Notes: generated by a model not told the origin, from the letters alone. Shown: positions 27,041 through 35,704, counted from the first letter of the stretch. The stretch is 64,000 nt of DNA from Acidovorax sp. GW101-3H11 (GCF_001633105.1 NZ_LUKZ01000019.1:96424-160423), one strand, 5' to 3'. Translations and numbers: made by a program.

Positions 27041-28111
27041 ATGCAATCCCTCGCCGCATTCAACGTCCCCGCCATTGCCGACATCTCCGACGCACCATTG
27101 ACTGCCCGCCTGCAGCACCTGCTTGACAACAAGACCAAGCCGTTGGGGTCGCTGGGTCGGCTGGAGGCGTTGGCCTTGCGCATTGGCCAGGTGCTGGGCA
27201 CCGAGGCCCCCGCGCTGCTGCTGCCGCAGATGCTGGTGTGCGCGGGCGACCATGGCTTGGCGGCCAAGGGGGTCTCGGCCTTCCCGAGCGACGTGACCTG
27301 GCAGATGGTGGAAAACTTTCTGGCCGGTGGCGCCGCAGTGAGCGTGCTGGCGCGCCAGCACGGGCTGCAGCTCACGGTGGTGGACTGCGGTGTGGCGCGC
27401 CCTATTGCACAGCGCGAGACAGCCCCCGGTGCGCCGCGCCTGCTGGTGCACAAGGTGGCGCCCGGCACGGCCGATGCATCGGTGGGCCCGGCCATGACGG
27501 CGGAGCAGTGTGCCCAGGCCATCGCCAACGGCATGGAGGTAGTGCGTGGCCTGCCGGGCAATGCATTGCTGCTGGGTGAGATGGGCATTGGCAACACCTC
27601 GGTGGCATCGCTGCTGCTGGCGCGGCTGGCTGGGCTGCCGCTGGCCGAGGTGACAGGCGCTGGCACAGGCCTGGACGCAGCAGGCATCGAGCGCAAACGC
27701 GCTGTGCTGCAACAGGCGCTGGATGCCAATGCCGATGCCGCCACGCCGCTGGCCGCCCTGGCTGCGCTGGGGGGTTACGAGGTGGCGACGCTGGTGGGCG
27801 CGGTGCTGCAGGCAGCGGCCGAGCGCCGTGTGATTGTGGTGGACGGCTTCATCACCAGCGCCGCCGTGCTGGTCGCCAGCCGCCTGCAGCCCGCCGTGTT
27901 GCAGCGCTGCGTGTTTGCCCACCGCTCGGGCGAGCGGGGGCACACCCTGATGCTGGCGCAGATGCAGGCCGAGCCGTTGCTGGACCTGGGCCTGCGGCTG
28001 GGCGAGGGCTCGGGTGCCGCGTTGGCCTGGCCGCTGTTGCAGTCGGCTTGCGCGGTGCTGGCCGAAATGGCGAGCTTTGAGTCCGCCGGGGTGGCCACCC
28101 AGACGGCCTGA
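27041..28111 (+). CDS. cobT: Nicotinate-nucleotide-dimethylbenzimidazole phosphoribosyltransferase
   Basis: A 356-residue CobT that transfers phosphoribose from nicotinate mononucleotide to dimethylbenzimidazole, making alpha-ribazole phosphate for the lower ligand. Typical blocks are TKPLGSLGRLEALALRIGQV near residue 29, VCAGDHGLAAKGVSAFP, LLGEMGIGNTSVASLLLARL, and the catalytic-glutamate region near the C-terminus (RLGEGSGAALAWPLLQSA). It is 48 bases from cobQ and is the last gene of the corrinoid run. The next gene is convergent after 13 bases. CobS, which would use its product, is not in the window. Confidence 0.95.
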   Translation: MQSLAAFNVPAIADISDAPLTARLQHLLDNKTKPLGSLGRLEALALRIGQVLGTEAPALLLPQMLVCAGDHGLAAKGVSAFPSDVTWQMVENFLAGGAAVSVLARQHGLQLTVVDCGVARPIAQRETAPGAPRLLVHKVAPGTADASVGPAMTAEQCAQAIANGMEVVRGLPGNALLLGEMGIGNTSVASLLLARLAGLPLAEVTGAGTGLDAAGIERKRAVLQQALDANADAATPLAALAALGGYEVATLVGAVLQAAAERRVIVVDGFITSAAVLVASRLQPAVLQRCVFAHRSGERGHTLMLAQMQAEPLLDLGLRLGEGSGAALAWPLLQSACAVLAEMASFESAGVATQTA

Positions 28112-28124
28112 CACGGCTTTGCGG

Positions 28125-29321
28125 TCAATCGCAGGCAACTGTTTGGGCCGAGCCTGCCTGCGCCGCGCGTGGCGCCTGAACGGGCTCCGAGGCCACCACG
28201 GTCCGGTTGCGCCCTTCGCGCTTGGCGCGGTACAGCGCCGCGTCGGCGCGTGAGAGCATCGCGTCCAGCGTGTCGTGGGAGCCGGTCCAGCTGGTCAGCC
28301 CGATGCTGACCTGGCAATCCAGCGCATGGCCGGTGGCCAGCGTGGCGTGGATGCGTTGGGCCACCACCATGGCGGCATCGGCATCGCTGTCGGGCAGCAA
28401 TACCAGAAACTCCTCGCCCCCGTAGCGCCCCAGCCTGTCTGCGCGGCGCAGCACCTGGCGCGTGCATTCGGCAAAATGCACCAGCACCGCATCACCATGC
28501 TGATGGCCCCGGGTGTCGTTGACGGCCTTGAAGTTGTCCAGGTCCACCATCATGATCGACGGACCGTGGCCGTAGCGCTGGGCGCGCTCCAGTTCGTCCT
28601 CGCAGCGCGCCAGCAGCGCGCGGCGGTTCAGCGTGTTGGTCAGGGAGTCGTGCGTGGCCAGGTGTTCCAGCTCGGTGCGCAGGCGATCGGTGGCCATCAG
28701 CACCGCACCGATGGAGAGCATGAGCACCATGAGCACATAGGCGCCGATGTAGAGGGTCTGGAACAGCGAGGGTTCCATCAGGTCGGAGCCGCCCTTGCCG
28801 ATCAGGATGGACGTCAGGCGCACGGCCAGCACCAGCGTGTGCACGGCCAGCACCACCTGCACCAGCCGCACCGGGAAGCTGCGATCGCCCTGGCGCAGCA
28901 TGAAACGCAGCTGCGCCACATAGATGCAGCCCATCAGCACCGTGAAAAAGCCCACCCGCAGCGTGTAGCTGGGAAACCAGTAGGTGAGCACCACAAACAC
29001 CGTGGTGCTGCCCGCCATGATCCAGCCCCAGAAGCGCCAGTCAAAGCGGTGCCCCAGAAAGTGGCGTGTGCCCATGTAGTAGATCAGGGCACCCAGCACC
29101 AGCAACTGGTTGGCAAGCACCAGACCCAGCCAGGACGGGATCACACCCCGCGCACTGAAGAGCACGGTGGACACCAACCACAGAAGCGGGGCAACGGCCC
29201 AGGCACCGACGCCCCGGATGGAGGGCGGGTAGTGGCGCCGCATGAAGAGCAGAACGACGGCCATGATGGCGGACATGAAGCCCGCCATGGCAATCATGGA
29301 GCGTGGATCGAGGTTCGTCAT
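28125..29321 (-). CDS. Membrane-bound diguanylate cyclase (GGDEF)
   Basis: A 398-residue protein. About six transmembrane helices fill residues 10-205, and a GGDEF domain occupies the C-terminal half with GGEEF at residues 301-305 and HDSLTNTLNRRALLARCEDEL at its start. The active-site motif is intact, so it should make cyclic di-GMP. The start is MTNLDPRSM (ATG at 29321-29319); the longer open frame upstream reads into the divergent promoter region. It converges on cobT with a 13-base gap. The signal it senses is unknown. Confidence 0.9.
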   Translation of the reverse strand: MTNLDPRSMIAMAGFMSAIMAVVLLFMRRHYPPSIRGVGAWAVAPLLWLVSTVLFSARGVIPSWLGLVLANQLLVLGALIYYMGTRHFLGHRFDWRFWGWIMAGSTTVFVVLTYWFPSYTLRVGFFTVLMGCIYVAQLRFMLRQGDRSFPVRLVQVVLAVHTLVLAVRLTSILIGKGGSDLMEPSLFQTLYIGAYVLMVLMLSIGAVLMATDRLRTELEHLATHDSLTNTLNRRALLARCEDELERAQRYGHGPSIMMVDLDNFKAVNDTRGHQHGDAVLVHFAECTRQVLRRADRLGRYGGEEFLVLLPDSDADAAMVVAQRIHATLATGHALDCQVSIGLTSWTGSHDTLDAMLSRADAALYRAKREGRNRTVVASEPVQAPRAAQAGSAQTVACD

Positions 29322-29527
29322 CCGTCGTGCGTGGGTGGGGTGGCGCGCCTGCGTAAGCAATTGTTTCTTATGCCTGGGCCCAGTATAGCCACGCGTTGTG
29401 GGTGCCTGGTCTGCAAGGCAAGTGCCCGCCGCCAGACGCCCGTGCACCATGAAGGCCCCGGGTGCGGGCCGGGGATGGTGCATGGCGTGCGCCCCGCTGG
29501 GGCGGTTGCGCACGGCGTTGGTGCATT

Positions 29528-29560
29528 TTGTATGCAATGTATTAAAAGCATTGTGTACAA
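29528..29560. promoter_or_regulatory. Palindromic operator, probably for the GntR regulator
   Basis: TTGTATGCAATG (29528-29539) and CATTGTGTACAA (29549-29560) form an inverted repeat matching at 10 of 12 arm positions, with a 9-base AT-rich centre. A related TTTGCATACA lies at 29574-29583. It is 33 bases before the ABC transporter start. FCD-type GntR proteins often bind TNGTATACNA-like palindromes, and a GntR gene ends this cluster. Confidence 0.6.
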
Positions 29561-29592
29561 AGTTGGCATGGGCTTTGCATACACCCTGGCCC

Positions 29593-30663
29593 ATGCACGC
29601 CACCACTTCTGCGCAGGCTCCCGCCGCCATCGAAATTGTTGCGCTCACCAAGCGCTATGCCAGCGGCAAACCCGCCGTGGATGCGATCAACCTGCGCATC
29701 GCCAGCGGCAGCTACTGCTGCTTGCTGGGCCCCTCGGGCTGCGGCAAGAGCACCACCTTGCGCATGATTGCCGGGCACGAGTCGGTGACCAGTGGCGACA
29801 TCCTGCTGGAGAACCGCAACATCACCGACCTGCCCGCCGCCGCGCGCGGCACGGCCATGATGTTCCAGAGCTTTGCGCTGTTCCCGCACCTGTCGGCGCT
29901 GGACAACGTGGCCTTCAGCCTCAAGATGAAAGGCGTGCCCAAGGCCGAGCGCCAGGCCAAGGCGCGCGACCTGCTGGAGCGCGTGGCGCTGGGCCACCTG
30001 GCCGAGCGCAAGCCCGCTGAACTCTCTGGCGGGCAGCAGCAGCGTGTGGCGCTGGCCCGTGCGCTCATTACCCAGCCGCGTGTGCTGCTGCTCGATGAAC
30101 CCTTGTCGGCCCTCGACCCTTTCCTGCGTATCCAGATGCGCGCCGAGCTGCGCCGCTGGCAAAAGGAACTGGGCCTGACCTTCATCCACGTCACCCACAG
30201 CCAGGAAGAGGCCATGGCCCTGGCCGACACCATGGTGGTGATGAACCACGGCGTGATCGAGCAGGTGGGCAGCCCGCACGAGGTCTACAACCGGCCCGCC
30301 AGCGAATTCGTGGCGCGCTTCATGGGCGGGCATAACGTGATCGACACGCCCGAAGGCAAGGTGGGCGTGCGCACCGATCACCTGCAGATTGCCCCCGCCA
30401 GTGCCGAGCTGCCCTGGGGCGCCCAGCGCATGTTGGCCGTGGTGACCGATGTGGAGTACCAGGGCACCTACGTGCTGCTGGGCCTGCAAAAGCAGGGCGT
30501 GGCCCTGTCGGCCAATGCCACGGCGGCGTATTCGGTGATGGTGTCTGAAGCCGCCTTTGCCGCGCAGCCCTACCGGGTGGGGCAGGGCGTGCAACTGCAC
30601 TGGACGCCCGACCAGGCGCATCCGCTGTCCGTGCCCGCTCCCGCAATGGCCGCAGCCGTCTGA
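29593..30663 (+). CDS. ABC transporter ATP-binding protein, spermidine/putrescine (PotA) type
   Basis: A 356-residue ATPase. Walker A is GPSGCGKS (46-53), the signature is LSGGQQQRVALARAL, and Walker B is LLLDEPLSALDPF. It is followed by EEAMALADTMVVMNHG and a C-terminal TOBE-like domain. The start is the ATG at 29593, right after a palindromic operator; the open frame upstream is non-coding in character. It energises the importer formed with the next three transport genes. The substrate is not visible. The PotA/FbpC-like class covers polyamines, other small cations and ferric ions. Confidence 0.9.
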   Translation: MHATTSAQAPAAIEIVALTKRYASGKPAVDAINLRIASGSYCCLLGPSGCGKSTTLRMIAGHESVTSGDILLENRNITDLPAAARGTAMMFQSFALFPHLSALDNVAFSLKMKGVPKAERQAKARDLLERVALGHLAERKPAELSGGQQQRVALARALITQPRVLLLDEPLSALDPFLRIQMRAELRRWQKELGLTFIHVTHSQEEAMALADTMVVMNHGVIEQVGSPHEVYNRPASEFVARFMGGHNVIDTPEGKVGVRTDHLQIAPASAELPWGAQRMLAVVTDVEYQGTYVLLGLQKQGVALSANATAAYSVMVSEAAFAAQPYRVGQGVQLHWTPDQAHPLSVPAPAMAAAV

Positions 30664-30724
30664 CCGCGCCGCTGCGCTCCCTGTTTTTTCACCCGTCCCC
30701 TTCCGCAACCCAAGGAGTTTTCCC

Positions 30725-32038
30725 ATGTCCGATGCTTCCCGTGCTGATTCCCCTGTTGTTGTCTCCGATGCCACTGGCGTTGTCCGTGAAGCCACTGGAG
30801 TGGCGCGCCGTTCGTTGCTCAAGGGCACGGCGGGCATCCTGGCGGCTGGCGTGTTCCCGGCCGTGCATTCGCAGGAAAAGATCGTGCTGCGCTACCTGGG
30901 CACGGCGGTGAACCAGGACAAGGCGATTGCCGAGAAGTTCAAGGCGGACACCGGCATCGAGATCCAGTATGTGGCCGTGACCACGGACGATGTGACCAAG
31001 CGCGCCGTCACCGCCCCCAACAGCTTTGACCTGATCGACACCGAGTACTTCTCGTTGAAAAAGATCGTGCCCACGGGCAACCTGAAGGGCATCGACACCA
31101 AGCGCATCAAGAACGCCGACAAGATCACCACGCTGTTCACCACCGGCCAAGTGGCCGGCAAGGCCGTGGGCGACCAGGGCACCGCGCCCAAGAAGGTGAT
31201 CTACCTGGAAGGCGAAAAGTCCAAGAAGTTCGCGACCGCGCCCACGCAGTTCATGTCGCTCATCCCCACCGTGTACAACGCCGACACGCTGGGCATCCGC
31301 CCCGACCTGATCAAGCGGCCCATCAACTCGTGGGCCGAGCTGCTCAACCCTGAGTTCAAGGGCAAGACCGCGATCCTGAACATTCCTTCCATCGGCATCA
31401 TGGACGCCGCCATGGTGGTCGAGGCCCTGGGCCTGTACAAGTACCCCGACAAGGGCAACATGACCAAGAAGGAGATCGACCTCACGATCAAGACCCTGAT
31501 CGAGGCCAAGAAGCAGGGCCAGTTCCGCGCGCTGTGGAAGGACTTCAACGAATCGGTGAACCTCATGGCGTCGGGCGAGGTGGTGATTCAGTCGATGTGG
31601 AGCCCGGCTGTGACCGCGGTGCGCACCAAGGGCATCGCCTGCAACTTCCAGCCGCTCAAGGAAGGCTATCGCGCCTGGGCCGCAGGTTTTGGTCTGCCGG
31701 CCACGCTGTCGGGCCGCAAGCTTGATGGCGCCTATGAGTTCATCAACTGGTTCCTCGACGGCTGGGCCGGTGCCTACCTGAACCGCCAGGGCTACTACAG
31801 CGCCGTGCTGGATACCGCCAAGTCCAAGATGGAAGCCTACGAATGGGCCTACTGGATGGAAGGCAAGCCCGCCACACAGGACATCAAGAGCCCGAATGGC
31901 GACGTGCTGGCCAAGGCCGGTGCAGTGCGCGACGGCGGCAGCTACGAGTCGCGCATGGGCGGCATTGCCTGCTGGAATGCGTTGATGGATGAGAACAACT
32001 ACATGGTGCAGAAGTGGAATGAGTTTGTGGCTGCTTGA
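30725..32038 (+). CDS. ABC transporter solute-binding protein (PotD-like) with Tat-type signal
   Basis: A 437-residue periplasmic binding protein. The N-terminus is long and carries RRSLLKG (residues 28-34) followed by a hydrophobic stretch, so export through the twin-arginine pathway is likely. The mature part begins near EKIVLRYLGTAVNQDKAIAEKF. WAELLNPEFKGKTAILN and the tryptophan/[13 protein letters not shown] C-terminal lobe resemble PotD/PotF-type proteins. The N-region contains a tandem seven-residue duplication (DATGVVR, EATGVAR). It is separated from the permeases by 305 bases of inverted repeats. Confidence 0.88.
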   Translation: MSDASRADSPVVVSDATGVVREATGVARRSLLKGTAGILAAGVFPAVHSQEKIVLRYLGTAVNQDKAIAEKFKADTGIEIQYVAVTTDDVTKRAVTAPNSFDLIDTEYFSLKKIVPTGNLKGIDTKRIKNADKITTLFTTGQVAGKAVGDQGTAPKKVIYLEGEKSKKFATAPTQFMSLIPTVYNADTLGIRPDLIKRPINSWAELLNPEFKGKTAILNIPSIGIMDAAMVVEALGLYKYPDKGNMTKKEIDLTIKTLIEAKKQGQFRALWKDFNESVNLMASGEVVIQSMWSPAVTAVRTKGIACNFQPLKEGYRAWAAGFGLPATLSGRKLDGAYEFINWFLDGWAGAYLNRQGYYSAVLDTAKSKMEAYEWAYWMEGKPATQDIKSPNGDVLAKAGAVRDGGSYESRMGGIACWNALMDENNYMVQKWNEFVAA

Positions 32039-32058
32039 TGGGCTGAGGGCGATGCCCT

Positions 32059-32084
32059 GGCTTCGACAGGCTCAGCCCGAACGG
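32059..32084 (+). repeat. Inverted repeat unit 1
   Basis: GGCTTCGACAGGCTCAGCCC followed by GAACGG. This unit is widespread between genes of many proteobacteria. It pairs with unit 2 (32113-32137). Confidence 0.8.
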
Positions 32085-32112
32085 TTCGGGGATGGATGCT
32101 CGCTTTCCCCCG

Positions 32113-32137
32113 CCCGTTCGCACTGAGCTTGTCGAAG
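32113..32137 (-). repeat. Inverted repeat unit 2
   Basis: Reverse-orientation copy of unit 1 (CCCGTTCG...GAGCTTGTCGAAG on the plus strand). It can fold with unit 1 in the mRNA. Confidence 0.75.
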
Positions 32138-32190
32138 TGTGGGTCCACGCACTTGCTCTTGATACCGATTTGTTTTCAGTGATCCCTCAA

Positions 32191-32216
32191 CCCGTTCACG
32201 CTGAGCTTGTCGAAGC
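32191..32216 (-). repeat. Inverted repeat unit 3
   Basis: Reverse-orientation copy (CCCGTTCACGCTGAGCTTGT, then CGAAGC). It forms a long stem with unit 4, only nine bases away. Confidence 0.8.
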
Positions 32217-32225
32217 GCCGCGCAA

Positions 32226-32252
32226 GGCTTCGACAGGCTCAGCCCGAACGGG
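32226..32252 (+). repeat. Inverted repeat unit 4
   Basis: GGCTTCGACAGGCTCAGCCC followed by GAACGGG, nearly identical to unit 1. The unit 3/unit 4 stem lies 92 bases before the permease start. Confidence 0.8.
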
Positions 32253-32343
32253 TGAATGGGGTGGATGGATCGACCCGACCATCGAACACCCGTCCCAATG
32301 AAGCGCCACGCTCTCCCGAGCCCCCTTGCATGAATTGATTGCC

Positions 32344-33258
32344 ATGAGCACGACCACCACACCGTCCCTACCTGCTGCTGCCGTCCCTGGCCGCAGCATT
32401 GCCGCCTGGTGGCAGGCTGCGCCGTTCACGCTGGTGTTCGTGCTGTTCTTCCTCGTGCCACTGGCGCTGATCGTGATGGTCAGTTTCTGGGACTTCAACG
32501 AGTACGAGCTGCTGCCCGGCTTCACGTTCAAGAACTACGTGTCGATTTTTGCGGGCTGTGGTGATGCGTCAGACGGCCTGTGTGTCACGCTCAAGACGTA
32601 TTACTCCACGCTCAAGTTCAGTTTTCTGGTGTGGCTGATCACGTTGGTGATCGGCTTCACCGTGGCCTATTTTTTGGCTTTTCATGTGCGCTCGTCCGGC
32701 ATGCAGACGCTGCTGTTTGTGCTGTGCACCATCCCGTTCTGGACCTCGAACGTGATCCGCATGATCTCGTGGGTGCCACTGCTGGGGCGCAACGGGCTGG
32801 TGAACCAGACGCTGATGGGCATGAACCTCATTGAGACGCCTGTGGAGTGCCTGCTGTTCTCGGACTTCTCGGTGGTGCTGGCCTTTGTGCACCTCTACAC
32901 CATGTTCATGATCGTGCCCATCTTCAACAGCATGATGCGCATCGACCGCAGCCTCATCGAGGCCGCCAGCGACAGCGGCGCGAGCGGCTGGCAGACGCTG
33001 TGGAACGTGATCGTTCCGCTGTCGCGCACCGGCATCATCATCGGCTCGATCTTCGTGATCACCATCGTCATGGGCGATTTCGTGACCATCGGCGTGATGG
33101 GTGGGCAGCAGATCGCCTCCATCGGCAAGATCATCCAGGTGCAGACCTCGTACCTGCAGTTCCCGCTGGCGGCTGCCAATGCCGTGATTTTGCTGGCCGT
33201 GGTGCTGATGATCATCTGGGGCCTCACGCGCCTCGTCGATATCCGCAAGGAGCTGTGA
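32344..33258 (+). CDS. ABC transporter permease, PotB type
   Basis: A 304-residue inner-membrane permease with six transmembrane segments. The conserved cytoplasmic EAA loop is IEAASDSGASGWQTLWNVIVPLS near residues 205-227. The N-terminal LVFVLFFLVPLALIVMVSFW is a typical PotB first helix. The start is the ATG at 32344 (MSTTTT); an in-frame start 18 bases upstream is possible. The second permease begins two bases after the stop. Confidence 0.9.
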   Translation: MSTTTTPSLPAAAVPGRSIAAWWQAAPFTLVFVLFFLVPLALIVMVSFWDFNEYELLPGFTFKNYVSIFAGCGDASDGLCVTLKTYYSTLKFSFLVWLITLVIGFTVAYFLAFHVRSSGMQTLLFVLCTIPFWTSNVIRMISWVPLLGRNGLVNQTLMGMNLIETPVECLLFSDFSVVLAFVHLYTMFMIVPIFNSMMRIDRSLIEAASDSGASGWQTLWNVIVPLSRTGIIIGSIFVITIVMGDFVTIGVMGGQQIASIGKIIQVQTSYLQFPLAAANAVILLAVVLMIIWGLTRLVDIRKEL

Positions 33259-33259
33259 G

Positions 33260-34147
33260 ATGAAAGTGCGCGACACCCGCCCCGCCAGCTTCTGGCCCCT
33301 GGCCATCTTCTTTGCGCTGTTCGTGCTGTTCATGTACGGGCCGATGTTTGTGATCTTCATCCTGAGTTTTCAGGGGCCGGAAGGGGGGCTCACCTTTCCG
33401 ATGCGCGGCGTGTCGTTGCACTGGTTCACCAAGCTGGCCGAGGGGCTGGGCGTGGTGGACATCGGCGCGGCGCTGTGGCGCTCGCTGGGGCTGGGCCTGG
33501 CGGTGATGCTGTGCACGGTGGTGCTGTCGGTGCTGGCCGGGCTGGCGTTTCGCAAGCGCCTGGCGGGCGGCAACACGCTGTTCTTCATCGTCGTGGCCAG
33601 CCTGATCATGCCGTCCATCATCGTCTCGCTGGGCATCGGGCTGGAGTTCCGGCTCATCGACAACGGCATCAAGGCTGCGCTCGAATGGCTGGGCATGGAG
33701 AGTGCACTGGAGGGCTACGGCACATCACTCGGCCTGTTCACCTCGGCCCTGGGCGCGCACCTGACGTGGACGCTGCCGTTTGGCCTGCTGATCATGTTCG
33801 CGGTGTTCAACCGCTTCAACCCCGCTTACGAAGAAGCCGCGCGCGACCTCGGCGCCACGCCCTGGCAAGGTTTTGCGCACGTGGTGCTGCCGCTGATCGC
33901 ACCGTCGGTCGTGGGCATCGGTATGTTCGGCTTCACGCTGAGCTGGGACGAGATCGCCCGCACCTCGCAGGCGATTGGCGATGTGAACACGCTGCCGCTG
34001 GAGCTGCAGGGCCTGACCAGCACGGTGACCACGCCGTCGATCTACGCGCTGGGCACGCTGACCACCGTGGTGTCGTTTGTGGTCATGGGCATCACGCTGG
34101 CGCTGGTGTGGGCTTTGGGGCGCAGGCGCAAGGGCCGCGCGGGTTAA
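33260..34147 (+). CDS. ABC transporter permease, PotC type
   Basis: A 295-residue permease with six hydrophobic segments. The EAA loop is YEEAARDLGATPWQGFAHVVLPLIAPS near residues 190-216, followed by GMFGFTLSWDEIARTSQ. It pairs with the PotB-type permease, whose stop is one base before this start. The GntR gene follows after 12 bases, so all genes from 29593 to 34921 probably form one transcription unit. Confidence 0.9.
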   Translation: MKVRDTRPASFWPLAIFFALFVLFMYGPMFVIFILSFQGPEGGLTFPMRGVSLHWFTKLAEGLGVVDIGAALWRSLGLGLAVMLCTVVLSVLAGLAFRKRLAGGNTLFFIVVASLIMPSIIVSLGIGLEFRLIDNGIKAALEWLGMESALEGYGTSLGLFTSALGAHLTWTLPFGLLIMFAVFNRFNPAYEEAARDLGATPWQGFAHVVLPLIAPSVVGIGMFGFTLSWDEIARTSQAIGDVNTLPLELQGLTSTVTTPSIYALGTLTTVVSFVVMGITLALVWALGRRRKGRAG

Positions 34148-34159
34148 AAACGGCAGCTT

Positions 34160-34921
34160 ATGACGACCACCCCTTCCAAGCCACGGCGCGCGCGCGCTGT
34201 AGTCACCGCGCCGCCCGTTGCGTCCGACGTTACCGGCCAGCTTAGCGACAACGACATGTACGACCGCATGGTCTCGGCCATCCTGGACCACCGCCTGCCG
34301 CCCGGCACCAAGCTGGTGGAAGACAAGCTGGCGGCGGCCTTCGGGGTTTCGCGCACGCGGGTGCGGCCTGTGCTGGTGCGCCTGGCCAACGAGCAGGTCG
34401 TCACGCTCACGCCCAACCGGGGCGCATCGATTGCGCAGCCCACGCCGCAAGAGGCGCTGGAAGTATTCGAGGCCCGCCGCCTGCTGGAGCCGCGCCTGGT
34501 CGAGCTTTTCATTGCCAACGCCACCGATGCCGACATTGCCGCGCTGCGCACCTGCATCGACGACGAAGAGGCTGCCCGTGCCAGCGGCGACATGCGCCGC
34601 GCCATCCGCCTCTCGGGCGACTTTCACCTGCATATCGCGCAGGCGGCCGGGCACCAGACGCTGGGGCGCATCCTGCGCGAGTTGGTCTCGCGCACCTCGC
34701 TCATCCTGATGACCTACAGCCCCAGCCACGCCCAAACCCGCGAAGAGGCCACGGCCTGCGGATGCCGCGAGCACCGGGCGCTGATCGACGCCATCCGCCT
34801 GCGCGACGCGCGCGAGGCGCCCCGGCTCATGCTGGCGCACCTGGCACGCATCGAAACGCAGCTGGAGTTCACCCCGCCAGCCAGCGGTGTGCCCGATCTC
34901 GCACAACTGCTGGGCGCCTGA
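34160..34921 (+). CDS. GntR-family transcription regulator (FCD type)
   Basis: A 253-residue regulator. The winged helix is at about residues 35-95 (YDRMVSAILDHRLPPGTKLVEDKLAAAFGVSRTRVRPVLVRL), with a C-terminal all-helical FCD domain containing EVFEARRLLEPRLVELF, a histidine in SGDFHLHIAQAAG and EHRALIDAI. It probably senses a carboxylate or related metabolite and controls its own transporter operon through the palindrome at 29528. It lies 12 bases after the permease and 16 before the racemase-like gene. Confidence 0.9.
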   Translation: MTTTPSKPRRARAVVTAPPVASDVTGQLSDNDMYDRMVSAILDHRLPPGTKLVEDKLAAAFGVSRTRVRPVLVRLANEQVVTLTPNRGASIAQPTPQEALEVFEARRLLEPRLVELFIANATDADIAALRTCIDDEEAARASGDMRRAIRLSGDFHLHIAQAAGHQTLGRILRELVSRTSLILMTYSPSHAQTREEATACGCREHRALIDAIRLRDAREAPRLMLAHLARIETQLEFTPPASGVPDLAQLLGA

Positions 34922-34937
34922 ATCCCGCGACCTTGCC

Positions 34938-35684
34938 ATGCGCCAGCTGCTTGTCATCAACCCCAACACCTCGGCCAGCGTCAGCGCCTTGCTGCAGCGG
35001 CATGTGCAGGCGGCGGCGGGTTTGCATGTGGCGGTGCGCACAGCCACGGCGCGCTTTGGCGCCCCTTACATCGCCTGCGAAGCCAGCTACGCGGTGGCAG
35101 CCCACGCCGCACTGGATGCCTGGGCCAATGAGCTGGCACAACCCAAGCCGCAGCCCGGTGCCGTGCTGATCGGCTGCTTTGGCGACCCGGGCCTGATGGC
35201 GCTGCGCGAAAGCAGCCCGGTGCCTGTGACTGGGCTGGCCGAGGCGTCTTTCATCGAAGCGGCGCGCCATGGCCGCTTTGGCATCGTCACGGGCGGCGAG
35301 CGCTGGGGCCCCATGCTGCAGCGCCTGGCGCAGGCGCTGGGCCACGCGCACGGGCTCGCGGGCATCCACACGGTGGCGCCCACGGGCGCTCAGCTGGCGG
35401 CAGACCCGGAGGCCGCGCGTGTGTTGTTGGCCCAGGCGTGCCGCGACGTGGTGCGACAGATGGGCGTGCAGGCGGTGATCCTGGGCGGGGCGGGGCTGGC
35501 CGGTATGGCCGCTGCCGTGCAGCCGCAGGTGAGCGTGCCGGTGATTGATAGCGTGGTGGCCGGTGCCACCTGGGCGCTGCGCGCGCACCCGGTGCCGCCG
35601 GAGCGCAAGTTGGCGGGGTTTGATGTGGCGTGGGCGGGGGTGTCGGGGGAGATGGCGGCTTTGGGGATGGCAGGGGTGGTTTGA
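34938..35684 (+). CDS. Asp/Glu/hydantoin racemase family protein
   Basis: A 248-residue protein. The N-terminal RQLLVINPNTSASVSALL is the hallmark of the hydantoin racemase branch. The two family cysteines appear in VLIGCFGDPGL (near residue 79) and in a second region around residue 180, where CRDVVRQMGVQAVILGGAGLAG has glycine/alanine in place of the usual second catalytic cysteine motif (GCAG). It could therefore be a decarboxylase-like or inactive relative rather than a two-base racemase. Its position after the transporter and GntR suggests it acts on the imported compound. Confidence 0.82.
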   Translation: MRQLLVINPNTSASVSALLQRHVQAAAGLHVAVRTATARFGAPYIACEASYAVAAHAALDAWANELAQPKPQPGAVLIGCFGDPGLMALRESSPVPVTGLAEASFIEAARHGRFGIVTGGERWGPMLQRLAQALGHAHGLAGIHTVAPTGAQLAADPEAARVLLAQACRDVVRQMGVQAVILGGAGLAGMAAAVQPQVSVPVIDSVVAGATWALRAHPVPPERKLAGFDVAWAGVSGEMAALGMAGVV

Positions 35685-35704
35685 CTGTACCCAGGGGGAA
35701 GTTT

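Noticed and set aside
25355..28138. 927-residue antisense frame over cobQ and cobT
   Set aside because: Shadow of two well-supported genes; no motif and His/Gln/Arg-rich.
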